DNA of 39,409 nucleotides from the NCBI GenBank assembly GCA_035687725.1, contig DASRVB010000094.1, forward strand, positions 1-39,409, read 5' to 3'. Both the position numbers and the translations under genes were made by a program. Below, one piece after another: positions 24,005-31,381 of this stretch (the stretch's first letter is position 1; the number at the start of each line of letters is the position of its first letter). The notes under the pieces are model-generated. The model saw nothing but the letters and a program-made list of their open reading frames with translations. It had not been told where the DNA came from and did no database searches. This stretch comes from JAICNR01 sp035687725 (GTDB taxonomy: Bacteria; Gemmatimonadota; Gemmatimonadetes; JACCXV01; JAHWKZ01).

Positions 24005-25285
24005 TTAGTCGCTGGAGCCGGGAGCGCGATGGGCGAGCGCGGCCTCCTCGATCGCCTCGCAGGCGGACCGCACGCCGTCCTCCGCGCGGACGCTGGCGCC
24101 GATCTCGCCGGCCCGCGCCGCGAATCGAGGCTCGTGGAGCAGCTCATCGAGCGCGCGGGACGCGCGAGCTGCGCGATAGCGGCGGGGAGAGAGGATCGCG
24201 GCGACGCCCAGGCGCTCTGCCCGTCGCGCGTTGTCGGGCTGGTCGTGAGACCAGGGTACGACGAGCATCGGCCGGCCGGCGCGAAGGGCCTGCCCGAGGG
24301 TCCCGATCCCTCCGTGATGGACGACGGCGGCGGCGAGCGGGAAGAGAGCGGCGTACGGCGCGCGCTCGATGGCAATGGCGTCGGCGCCGAGAGGGGCCCC
24401 GGGCAGGTTGGCGGGATCGTCTCCCACCAGGAGCACCGAACGCATCCCCAGACGACGTGCGGCCGCCAGGCTCTGCTCGTAGAACGACCCCGCGACCGCC
24501 ACCGCCGACGTGCCCAACGTGAACACGATCGGCGGAGGTCCGTCCGCGAGAAACTGCTCGAGGTCCGCTTCGAGGATTCCGGCCCCGGAGGAGTCGCGGA
24601 ACAGGAAGCCCGTGACCCGTGTGCTGGGCGGCCAGTCCGGTCGGGGCGCCGCCAGGACGGGGGAGAAGAGCGCCAGTGTCAGTAGCGAAGAGTGCTGCCC
24701 CTCGTAGAGGGGATCGCCCCCGGGTGGCAATCCGCGCTCGACGCGCAGCTCGCGGACCGGAGCGGTCCAGGAGCGGGTGAGCCCGCGGAAGAGGCGGATC
24801 AGGACGCGCGGCACTCCCGGGATTCCGTAGAAGCGCCAGGCGTTCGGGAACGGCGGGACGACCGGGAAGTCGTATCGGGAGAAGAAGGACAGGGGCGCCA
24901 GGACGGTCGAGACCCAGGGAAGCCCGGCCTCCTCGGCGACGATCCGGCCGGCGAACGTCAGCGGGTGAGTGACGACGAGCTCCGCGTGTCGCGCCGCCTC
25001 GATGGTGTCTTCCCAGGAGTCGCGCAGGTGGGGGATTACGAGCTCGCGCAGGACGTACTTCGAGCCGAGGCGCGGGCTCATGGCGCGCGCGAAGGCCTCG
25101 CGGTCCTCGGGGTGGGCATCCGGCCGCACCGGATGGAAACCGAGGCCCTCGGCCTCGATCATCGGCCGGTAGAACTCGTGCGTGGCGATCGTCGGCTCGT
25201 GTCCGCGCTCGGCGAGCCCGCGCCCGAGCGCGAGGTAGGGGTCGAGGTCGCCGAGCGTGCCGAAGGTGGTCATGAGCACTCGCAT
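24005..25285 (-). CDS. UGT-type (GT1) glycosyltransferase
   Basis: A 426-residue GT-B fold enzyme. The N-terminus MRVLMTTFGTLGDLDPYLALG is the acceptor-side Rossmann start. The donor-binding signature is at residues ~321-354: VVHHGGIGTLGQALRAGRPM followed by VVPWSHDQPDNA, typical of GT1 enzymes that glycosylate lipids, sterols or natural products (as in MGT-type macrolide and rhamnosyl transferases). FTLGTSAV (255-262) is also typical. The acceptor is unknown. It is upstream of, and probably cotranscribed with, the LOG gene. Confidence 0.88.
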   Translation of the reverse strand: MRVLMTTFGTLGDLDPYLALGRGLAERGHEPTIATHEFYRPMIEAEGLGFHPVRPDAHPEDREAFARAMSPRLGSKYVLRELVIPHLRDSWEDTIEAARHAELVVTHPLTFAGRIVAEEAGLPWVSTVLAPLSFFSRYDFPVVPPFPNAWRFYGIPGVPRVLIRLFRGLTRSWTAPVRELRVERGLPPGGDPLYEGQHSSLLTLALFSPVLAAPRPDWPPSTRVTGFLFRDSSGAGILEADLEQFLADGPPPIVFTLGTSAVAVAGSFYEQSLAAARRLGMRSVLLVGDDPANLPGAPLGADAIAIERAPYAALFPLAAAVVHHGGIGTLGQALRAGRPMLVVPWSHDQPDNARRAERLGVAAILSPRRYRAARASRALDELLHEPRFAARAGEIGASVRAEDGVRSACEAIEEAALAHRAPGSSD

Positions 25286-25463
25286 CGTGGAGCCCGTCGG
25301 GGAGGGCCTTCAGGCGCCTGCGGGCAGCCCCGCGCCCAGGGGCGGGCAGGGCGGACACTGGACATATTCCATCGGCACCTGACGATTCGTACGAGACGTT
25401 CGACTCGAGGGATGGATCCTGGACTCGATCGTCAATTGTGCGAGAAACCGGTCAGGAAAGGAA

Positions 25464-26303
25464 GTGACTCGTGAAGTTGGGCCGCATGGATTGCGAAGAG
25501 GGGCCATAGGCGACCGCGAGACCGGCATCGACCGTGCGCCGGACGCAGTATGGCGCTGCGCGCTCCTGCCCGACATCCACGGCAACCTGCCCGCGCTCGA
25601 GGCCGTTCTCGAGGACGTCGCACGGCTCGGCGTGGATGCCGCCTATCACCTCGGAGATCTGGTCGGATACGCACCATGGCCGGACGAGGTCGTCGCGCGG
25701 CTGGTGGAGGAAGGGATCGCCGGAGTGGCTGGCAACTACGACTCCACGGTGGCGGTGGAGGCCGAGCATTGCGGCTGCCGCGCCGAGAACCCGGCGCAGG
25801 AGGCGCTCGCCCACGAGAGCTACGCGTGGACACTGGCCCGCGTGAGCGCGGAGACGAAGGCGCGGCTGCGCGCGCTTCCGTTCCGGATCGACGTGCGGCC
25901 CGGAGGCGGTCATCGCTCGGGCTCGACGCTGCGCCTCATCCACGGGGCGCCGACGCTCAACACGCTCTATTGGGACCAGAGTCGTCACGACGACTTCGCC
26001 CGCAAGATGGCCGCGAAGCTCGGAGCTGCCGCCGGCGACGCGGTCGCATTCGGGCACACGCACATCCCCTGGAAGCGGACCGTGGACGAAGTGCTCTTCG
26101 TCAACGCGGGTTCCATCGGCCGGCCGAAGGACGGCGACCCGCGCGCATCGTGGGCGATCGCCACCTGGGACGGCGGCAGATTCGAAGTCGACGTCGTTCG
26201 CACCGAGTACGACGTGGAGCGCACCGCGGCGGCTATTCTGGCCAGCGACCTGCCCGCCGACTTCGCGGAAGATCTGCGGCGAGGCTCGACGACGAGAGAA
26301 TGA
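25464..26303 (+). CDS. Calcineurin-like metallophosphoesterase
   Basis: A 279-residue phosphoesterase. The metal ligands are D37 and H39 (DIHGN), D65 (GDLVGY), N91 (GNYD), H160 (LIHGAP), H198 and H200 (GHTHIPW). The NAGSIGRPKDGDPRASWAI segment places it in the YfcE/MJ0936-like group, which cleaves phosphodiesters with Mn2+ or similar metals. GTG at 25464 is preceded by AGGAAAGGA. The first ~30 residues are not conserved. ATGA overlap couples it to the membrane protein downstream. It is divergent from the glycosyltransferase, 178 bp away; nothing clear is seen in that gap. Confidence 0.87.
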   Translation: MTREVGPHGLRRGAIGDRETGIDRAPDAVWRCALLPDIHGNLPALEAVLEDVARLGVDAAYHLGDLVGYAPWPDEVVARLVEEGIAGVAGNYDSTVAVEAEHCGCRAENPAQEALAHESYAWTLARVSAETKARLRALPFRIDVRPGGGHRSGSTLRLIHGAPTLNTLYWDQSRHDDFARKMAAKLGAAAGDAVAFGHTHIPWKRTVDEVLFVNAGSIGRPKDGDPRASWAIATWDGGRFEVDVVRTEYDVERTAAAILASDLPADFAEDLRRGSTTRE

Positions 26304-26938
26304 GCGCCGAAGCGACGAGATCCCCGCGGCTGCTGTACGCGATCCTCCTGGCGTGGGGCGCGATCGCACTCGCGGCCGGAGCGGTGGGGGCCGTCGCCCG
26401 CGCTCCCGTCCCGGTACCGGTGATTCTGGCGGGGCTGGTGGCCGCCGGGATCCTCGCCTGGCGCCTGTCGGGGAAGGTCCGGGGTTGGGTGCGCGCCGTC
26501 CCGCCCCGCGCGCTGGTGGCCATCCACCTGGTCCGCTTCGTTGGGGCCTGGTTCGTCGTGCTCTACCGGCGGGGCGAGTTGCCGTTCGCGTTCGCCGTGC
26601 CGGGCGGCTGGGGCGACATCGTCGTCGCCGCGGGAGCCGCGGGACTCCTCCTCGGGGCCTTCCCCGCGCACGCGCGCGGCCGGCGGGCAATCCTCTACGC
26701 CTGGAACACGCTGGGTCTTCTCGACATCCTGTTCGTCGTCACGACCGCAGCCCGGCTCTTCTTCGCGGAGGCGGGTCAGCTCGCTCCGCTCACCCGCCTT
26801 CCGCTATCGCTTCTCCCGACCTACTTCGTCCCCCTGATCGTCCTCTCGCATCTCCGGATCTTCGGATGGCTCAGGGAAACGAGCAGGGCGGGCGGAGCTA
26901 CTTCACGATCACCCCACCGTACATCTTCGCCACCGTGA
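26300..26938 (+). CDS. Integral membrane protein of unknown function
   Basis: A 212-residue protein with about six transmembrane helices. The segments VAIHLVRFVGAWFVVLYRRGELP, FAVPGGWGDIVVA and LLPTYFVPLIVLSHLRIF recur in a family of uncharacterised membrane proteins. ATG at 26300 overlaps the metallophosphoesterase stop. The last ~20 residues (after FGWLRE) are Ser/Arg/Pro-rich and are encoded by DNA that is antisense to the end of a cupredoxin remnant, so the natural end of this protein may have been altered. Confidence 0.7.
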   Translation: MSAEATRSPRLLYAILLAWGAIALAAGAVGAVARAPVPVPVILAGLVAAGILAWRLSGKVRGWVRAVPPRALVAIHLVRFVGAWFVVLYRRGELPFAFAVPGGWGDIVVAAGAAGLLLGAFPAHARGRRAILYAWNTLGLLDILFVVTTAARLFFAEAGQLAPLTRLPLSLLPTYFVPLIVLSHLRIFGWLRETSRAGGATSRSPHRTSSPP

Positions 26939-27045
26939 AGTGGACGAAGGTCGTGCAGATCACCAGGTAGGTTCCCGGCTCGTCGAAGGTACCGGGGAGC
27001 AGGCGGCAGGGTCGCGGCCAGCGCGAGCGCCGAGAGAGATCGCAC
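26898..27045 (-). pseudogene. Collapsed cupredoxin (blue copper protein) gene
   Basis: Two pieces of one gene appear in different frames. At the 5' side a GGAGG ribosome-binding site (27058-27054) precedes GTG at 27045, and the codons give RSLSALALAATLPPAP, a signal peptide. At the 3' side (about 26988 to 26898) the frame shifted by one base reads GTFDEPGTYLVICTTFVHF, then TVAKMYGGVIVK and a stop. Its Cys, His and Met (codons at 26955-26957, 26940-26942, 26922-26924) have the C-x4-H-x5-M spacing of a type 1 copper site. Most of the domain between the two pieces is missing. It overlaps the tail of the convergent membrane-protein gene. Confidence 0.65.
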
Positions 27046-27161
27046 ACGAGCATCCTCCGTAGGATTTGAGGCCGATTCGGCCGGCCTGACCGGGCCCCGA
27101 TTGCTCAGCGACGCGCTTTCACGGAACCAAGTCGGTCAGCGGAATGACCGGCTGGCCTTCG

Positions 27162-28142
27162 CTATCCGCGAACGGCGGCTCGGGCCGAGCGCATTGCGCT
27201 TCCCGCCCGGAGAGAGGCGTCGAAGATGCGGCCGACCCGAACACCGGTGGGGAGCCGGTGGCGTCCGACTGCGTGGAGGCCGATCGAGGCTACGCAGCCG
27301 CAGTTGGCGCAGTCGGGCGTGCCGCCGAACTGGCACGGGGTAACCCTCGTTTCGAGGTCGGCGGAGTAACAGCGCGTGACGCGCGCGAACACGCACTCGT
27401 CCGGGCTGCTGGGGGGCCGCAAGTAGGCGTCCAGCATGCCCCGATTCGCCAGCAGCTTCGGATACTTCGTTCGGATCCGGTCGAGATCCTCGACCGCGCG
27501 CCGCCGCTCGGAGGGGGACAGGATCTCCGGTATCCGCTCGCCGACTTGAGGAGTGAAGAAGCTGATGCGAATGGAGCGGACCTCGGGGCGCTCGCTCCAC
27601 GTGCGGACGAACTCCTCGATGTACCCGTCGCGGGCCGTCATCTGGCTCGTCACCGTGCAGTGGACGATGATCCGATGCCCCTCGATGTGCTCGAGGATGC
27701 GCTCGTACGTGGCCGGCTTGCGTCGGACGTCGTGCTCCGGCTGGAGCCCGTCGATCGAGACCACCATCGTCAGTCCTTCGATGCGCGCCCATTCGCGAGG
27801 GATGCGGCGGACGGCGCTGGTCACGACCTCGACCTTCACTCCCCGCTGGTCGAGCTGCGGAAGCAGCGCGCCCAGCTCCCGGTACCGGACGAGCGGCTCG
27901 CCGCCTACGATGTGGACGAGCAGCGGCCGCTCGCGGTCGACCAGATCGAGGATACCCTCGATCAGGTCGGCCCCCGTCTTGTCGGCGAGGCTCGTGAGGG
28001 GAACACCGTCGAGGTGGCCGGGTTGATAGGCGTAGCATCCGGGACATGAGAGCGGGCAGCGGGTCGTGATCTCGATGGACAGGGAGGGCGAGTACCCCCG
28101 CAGGATCCGGGTCCAGGCCTGCAGGATGGCGGCGCGTTGCAA
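27162..28142 (-). CDS. Radical SAM protein with Cys-rich C-terminal region
   Basis: A 326-residue radical SAM enzyme. The [4Fe-4S] motif CxxxCxxC is at C29, C33, C36 (TTRCPLSCPGCYAYQ), with GGEP at 80-83 for SAM binding and VVSIDG at 127-132. A second group of six Cys (C250, C258, C270, C278, C281, C283; TPCQFGGTPDCANCGC) resembles a SPASM-like site for additional Fe-S clusters. SPASM enzymes modify peptides, proteins or lipids. The start is TTG at 28142 after GAGAGG. It is encoded alone; no precursor peptide is evident beside it. The reaction is unknown. Confidence 0.85.
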   Translation of the reverse strand: MQRAAILQAWTRILRGYSPSLSIEITTRCPLSCPGCYAYQPGHLDGVPLTSLADKTGADLIEGILDLVDRERPLLVHIVGGEPLVRYRELGALLPQLDQRGVKVEVVTSAVRRIPREWARIEGLTMVVSIDGLQPEHDVRRKPATYERILEHIEGHRIIVHCTVTSQMTARDGYIEEFVRTWSERPEVRSIRISFFTPQVGERIPEILSPSERRRAVEDLDRIRTKYPKLLANRGMLDAYLRPPSSPDECVFARVTRCYSADLETRVTPCQFGGTPDCANCGCVASIGLHAVGRHRLPTGVRVGRIFDASLRAGSAMRSARAAVRG

Positions 28143-28193
28143 TGGGCCTCTCGAGCTGCGGGTCCGACTCTTAGAGCGTCGAGCCAGTAACGA

Positions 28194-28203
28194 GACTATA
28201 GTC
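28194..28203. promoter_or_regulatory. Perfect 10-bp palindrome between divergent genes
   Basis: GACTATAGTC at 28194-28203 is its own reverse complement. It lies in the 149-bp region between the radical SAM gene and the small membrane protein gene and could bind a dimeric regulator. Confidence 0.25.
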
Positions 28204-28263
28204 CCAGCCTGTCCGGAGCAGCGTAAGCAATCGTACGGCGCCGGGCATCGAACTGGTACAGAA

Positions 28264-28272
28264 TGGTATATT
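28264..28272 (+). promoter_or_regulatory. Extended -10 promoter
   Basis: TGGTATATT at 28264-28272 fits an extended -10 element (TGnTATAAT-like). No convincing -35 is visible, as is usual for this type. The GTG start of the next gene lies 19 bases downstream. Confidence 0.4.
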
Positions 28273-28291
28273 TCCTCGGGAGTGTGGGAAG

Positions 28292-28711
28292 GTGCAGAAG
28301 ATTCTTCGCTCTATCATCGCTCTGGCGCTTCTGCTCGAGGCGGCGGCCTTCTTCCTGGGGGCGATGCTCCATCTCGGCATCCCGATGCCCCTCCCGTTCG
28401 TGGAAACCGAGTCGTTGCGTTTCGCCTTCCTGGAGGCCGCGACAGGCGGCCTGCTCCTCATCGCCTTCGGGGCCGCCGTGCTGCGAAAGCGGAACGCATG
28501 GAAGATCGCGGTGGCGGCCAACGTCGTGGGTGTCGCCAGTATCGCCTACGTCACGGCCGGGGGCGGCCCGTCGGCACAGTCCAGCCATCACGAGCCCATG
28601 CTTCTCCTCATGATCATCGTCCTCGTTGGCCTCTCGGTGCCGCGATGTCGGCAGGCGCTCGAGAACGGCCGCCACGTCCGTCGACGCCGGAGACTCCTTC
28701 AGGCGCTCTAG
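28292..28711 (+). CDS. Small four-helix membrane protein
   Basis: A 139-residue protein with about four transmembrane helices: IIALALLLEAAAFFLGAML (8-26), FLEAATGGLLLIAFGAAVL, IAVAANVVGVASIAYVTA and MLLLMIIVLVGLSV. The end is strongly basic (RHVRRRRRLLQ). GTG at 28292 has GGGAG and GGGAAG close upstream. I do not recognise the family; it is reminiscent of small quinol- or DoxX-like membrane proteins, but nothing specific can be claimed. It is followed 25 bp later by a GNAT gene on the same strand. Confidence 0.65.
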   Translation: MQKILRSIIALALLLEAAAFFLGAMLHLGIPMPLPFVETESLRFAFLEAATGGLLLIAFGAAVLRKRNAWKIAVAANVVGVASIAYVTAGGGPSAQSSHHEPMLLLMIIVLVGLSVPRCRQALENGRHVRRRRRLLQAL

Positions 28712-28736
28712 CTTCGGGCCGTTCGGGACTCGCGCG

Positions 28737-29297
28737 GTGACGGACATCCGTCCAGCGACCTCCCGAGACGCCCCGGCCATCCACACGCTCTACGCGCCGA
28801 TCGTCGCCGGCACGCATATCTCGTTCGAAGTCGAGCCGCCATCCGTGGAGGAGCTGCGACGGCGGATGGAGGCGGCCCCGATCCCGTGGCTGGTGCGAGA
28901 ATCTGCGGGCGGGATCACGGGCTTCGCGAGCGCCGGGCTGTTCCGCGAGCGTGCGGCATATAGATGGACGGCCGAGATGTCGATCTACGTCGCCGAGCGG
29001 GAACGTCTGCGGGGCGTCGGCCGGGCGCTCGGTGGAGCGCTACTGGATCGGCTCCGCGTCGCAGGATACCGCAGCGCGGTGGGCGTGGTCGCGCTCCCCA
29101 ACCCCGCCAGCGAAGGGCTGCTGCGGGCGCTGGGATTCCGGCCGGTGGGGCTCCTGCGCGAGGCGGGATTCAAGCTCGACCGCTGGTGGGACGTGCAGCT
29201 CTGGCAGCGCGTGCTAGAGGAACCGCAGGGCGACGCCCACGGCCGCGGACGCGGCGATCGTCTCGAGGATCCCCCGCCTCAGGCCGAAGAGGGCTAG
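28737..29297 (+). CDS. GNAT acetyltransferase, phosphinothricin N-acetyltransferase-like
   Basis: A 186-residue N-acetyltransferase. The pattern IRPATSRDAPAIHTLYAPIV, ISFEVEPPS, RTAYRW-like RAAYRWTAEMSIYV and LPNPASEGLLRALGFRPVG is typical of the PAT/Bar subgroup, which acetylates amino groups of small molecules such as phosphinothricin or methionine sulfone. The acetyl-CoA site is RLRGVGRALGGALL. The start is GTG 28737. The domain naturally ends near LWQRVLEEP; the last ~25 residues are encoded antisense to the end of the chrA-like gene, giving an 84-bp tail-to-tail overlap. Confidence 0.85.
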   Translation: MTDIRPATSRDAPAIHTLYAPIVAGTHISFEVEPPSVEELRRRMEAAPIPWLVRESAGGITGFASAGLFRERAAYRWTAEMSIYVAERERLRGVGRALGGALLDRLRVAGYRSAVGVVALPNPASEGLLRALGFRPVGLLREAGFKLDRWWDVQLWQRVLEEPQGDAHGRGRGDRLEDPPPQAEEG

Positions 29298-30551
29298 CAC
29301 CGCGCCCAGAGCGATCGCCGCCGCGACAGGATCGACCGTCGACCAGACCGGCAGCTCGAGGTCGAGCATCCGCCAGCCGGGCCGCTCCGTCGCGCCGAAC
29401 AGCGTCCGCGTAGCGAACCACAGCGCGAGGTTCAGGATCACGCCTACGACAGCGGCGGTGATTGCCGAGAGCGCGGCGTTCAGCTCCTTCCGTCCCCGCA
29501 GGTGCTCGACGTAGGGCGCCCCGACGAATATGAACAGGAAGCACGGCACGTACGTGACCCACGTGGTCACCACGGATCCCAGCGCGCCCGCGATCATCGG
29601 GTGGAGGTTCCCGGGATCGCGGTAGGCGCCCAGAAAGCCGACGAACTGGACCACCTGGATCAGCGGCCCGGGCGTGGTCTCGGCCATCCCGAGGCCGTCC
29701 AGCATCTCGCCGGGGGCGAGCCAGCCGAAGTCGGCCACCGCGCGCTGCGCGACGTACGCGAGGACCGCATAGGCTCCGCCGAAGGTGACCGAGGCGGTTT
29801 TCGAGAAGAACACCGCCTCCTCGAGAAAGACGGTGCCTCCGGCCGTCACGGCCAGGAGGCCGACCGGGACCCACCACAGCGCCAGCCACAGCGCGGCCGT
29901 CGCGGCCGTGCGATGGAGGGGTGGAGGAGGGACGGACTCAGGCTCGGGAGGATCGCCGACACCGGGGAGAGCGGGGGAGATCAGGGCTTCGGCTCCCAAC
30001 CTCCCGCCGATCCAGCCGGCGAGAGCGGATCCCGCGATGATCGCCGGGAAGGGGACGCCGAACGCGAAGATCCCGACGAACGCCGCGATGGCGATGGCGA
30101 GGAGATAGCCGCTCGCGAGCGCCCTCTGCGCGATCCGCACGAGCGCATGGACGACGATCGCGAGGACGGCCGGCTTGATCCCGTAGAACACCGACTCCAC
30201 GAGCGGGACGTCGCCCCAGCCGGCGTACACGATGCTGAGGACGAGGATCGACAGGAATCCCGGGAGGACGAAGATCACGCCCGCCGCGAGCCCGCCCCGC
30301 CAGCGGTGCATCAGCCACCCGATGTACGCTGCGAGTTGCGTCGCCTCGGGCCCCGGAAGCAGCATGCAGTAGTTGAGGGCATGGAGGAACCGCCGCTGCG
30401 AGATCCAGCGCCGCTCGTCGACCAGGAGTCGCTGCATGACCGCGATCTGGCCGGCGGGGCCGCCGAAGGAGAGGCAGGCGACCTTGATCCACGTGGGCAG
30501 CGCCTGCCGGAGGGTCGGTGTTGCGGCCGCGGAGTCCTGGCTCGACCTCAC
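29214..30551 (-). CDS. ChrA-like chromate-ion transporter family protein
   Basis: A 445-residue membrane protein made of two homologous CHR domains. The N-terminal half has FGGPAGQIAVMQRLLVDERRW and LPGPEATQLAAYIGW; the C-terminal half has TFGGAYAVLAYVAQRAV and TTPGPLIQVVQFVGFL. These are the signatures of long-chain CHR proteins, which export chromate in some bacteria. The start is GTG at 30551, overlapping the ATP-grasp stop by GTGA. Being the last gene of an operon of methyltransferases and an ATP-grasp enzyme, it may export a product other than chromate; that is inference. Confidence 0.88.
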   Translation of the reverse strand: MRSSQDSAAATPTLRQALPTWIKVACLSFGGPAGQIAVMQRLLVDERRWISQRRFLHALNYCMLLPGPEATQLAAYIGWLMHRWRGGLAAGVIFVLPGFLSILVLSIVYAGWGDVPLVESVFYGIKPAVLAIVVHALVRIAQRALASGYLLAIAIAAFVGIFAFGVPFPAIIAGSALAGWIGGRLGAEALISPALPGVGDPPEPESVPPPPLHRTAATAALWLALWWVPVGLLAVTAGGTVFLEEAVFFSKTASVTFGGAYAVLAYVAQRAVADFGWLAPGEMLDGLGMAETTPGPLIQVVQFVGFLGAYRDPGNLHPMIAGALGSVVTTWVTYVPCFLFIFVGAPYVEHLRGRKELNAALSAITAAVVGVILNLALWFATRTLFGATERPGWRMLDLELPVWSTVDPVAAAIALGAVLALFGLRRGILETIAASAAVGVALRFL

Positions 30552-31381
30552 GCGAAAAAATCGAGAATCCCGGGGGCGAGAGCGTCTACCGTACCGGCAT
30601 GCAGCCAGGCGTCCGGGGCGGCGCCCGGAGTACGGTTGACGTCGTACAGCACGACCTCTCCATCCACGATGCCATAGTCGAACTTCCCGTAGTCGAATCC
30701 AAGTTCCTCGCGAATCGCGCGGAGCTCCACGGGGATGGGCTCGGACGTTGGTTCCATGACCCCCCGGAACTTGACCACCGGGTGCGATGACGCCGTCCGC
30801 CGGGTGACTTCCCTCGATCCTAGGAAGAGCCAGTGCCGGCACACATACCACTCGCCTTCGCGCTCGGGGACGAAACGCTCCACCACCAGGTTACGGTTCG
30901 CCCAGACGCCGTGCGGAACGAGCCGGCTCCCGGGGAACACAGGATAGTCTTCGGGCCGAACGAAGCGCCGCATTCTCCACGGAAGGGCGGCTTCTGCCAT
31001 TCTCCTCCACCACGGGGAAACCCGATGCTCGCGCCAGCCGCCCGCGTTGCGGTCGGTCTTCACGATGACCGCGCCCCCGTAGGAGTCTTCGCGCCCGACG
31101 AGGAGCCGGCTGAAGCGTCGTTTGCGGATGTCGACCGCGAGTCCGTTTACGGTTCGCGGAAATCTGGCCGCCAGCTGCTGGTAGGCCGGAGGAACGACGG
31201 AGAGACTCACATGCTGGATCGCGAGATCGGCTTGGGCCGCGTCCTCGACATCGGTGACGAGGTCGACCTTCAAGCCCATGTCCTCCCATTGCGACATGAG
31301 CAGGTGGACAAGCCTGGGCTCGTCCCAGAAGCCATCCTGCGAGTGTGCCAGGATCGCAACCGAGTGTCCCGAATGGCTCAT
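30548..31381 (-). CDS. ATP-grasp family protein
   Basis: A 277-residue enzyme. ATP-grasp features: TVNGLAVDIRKRRFS (78-91), the lysine strand VIVKTDRNAGG (105-115), VVERFVPEREGEWYVCRHWL (166-185), and the metal-binding LYDVNRTPG (245-253) near the C-terminus. ATP-grasp enzymes join a carboxylate to an amine or thiol through an acyl phosphate, as in peptide or amino-acid ligation. The subfamily has no name that I know. ATG at 31381 overlaps the upstream methyltransferase stop by ATGA. Its partners suggest a role in making a small ligated and methylated compound. Confidence 0.75.
   Translation of the reverse strand: MSHSGHSVAILAHSQDGFWDEPRLVHLLMSQWEDMGLKVDLVTDVEDAAQADLAIQHVSLSVVPPAYQQLAARFPRTVNGLAVDIRKRRFSRLLVGREDSYGGAVIVKTDRNAGGWREHRVSPWWRRMAEAALPWRMRRFVRPEDYPVFPGSRLVPHGVWANRNLVVERFVPEREGEWYVCRHWLFLGSREVTRRTASSHPVVKFRGVMEPTSEPIPVELRAIREELGFDYGKFDYGIVDGEVVLYDVNRTPGAAPDAWLHAGTVDALAPGILDFFA

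Noticed and set aside
29214..30551. Simple chromate-resistance locus
   Set aside because: No ChrB, ChrF or other chromate genes are near, and the gene is coupled to methyltransferase and ATP-grasp genes.
30552..30851. Upstream extension of the ChrA frame
   Set aside because: This part is out of frame inside the ATP-grasp gene; GTG at 30551 gives the normal CHR protein start.
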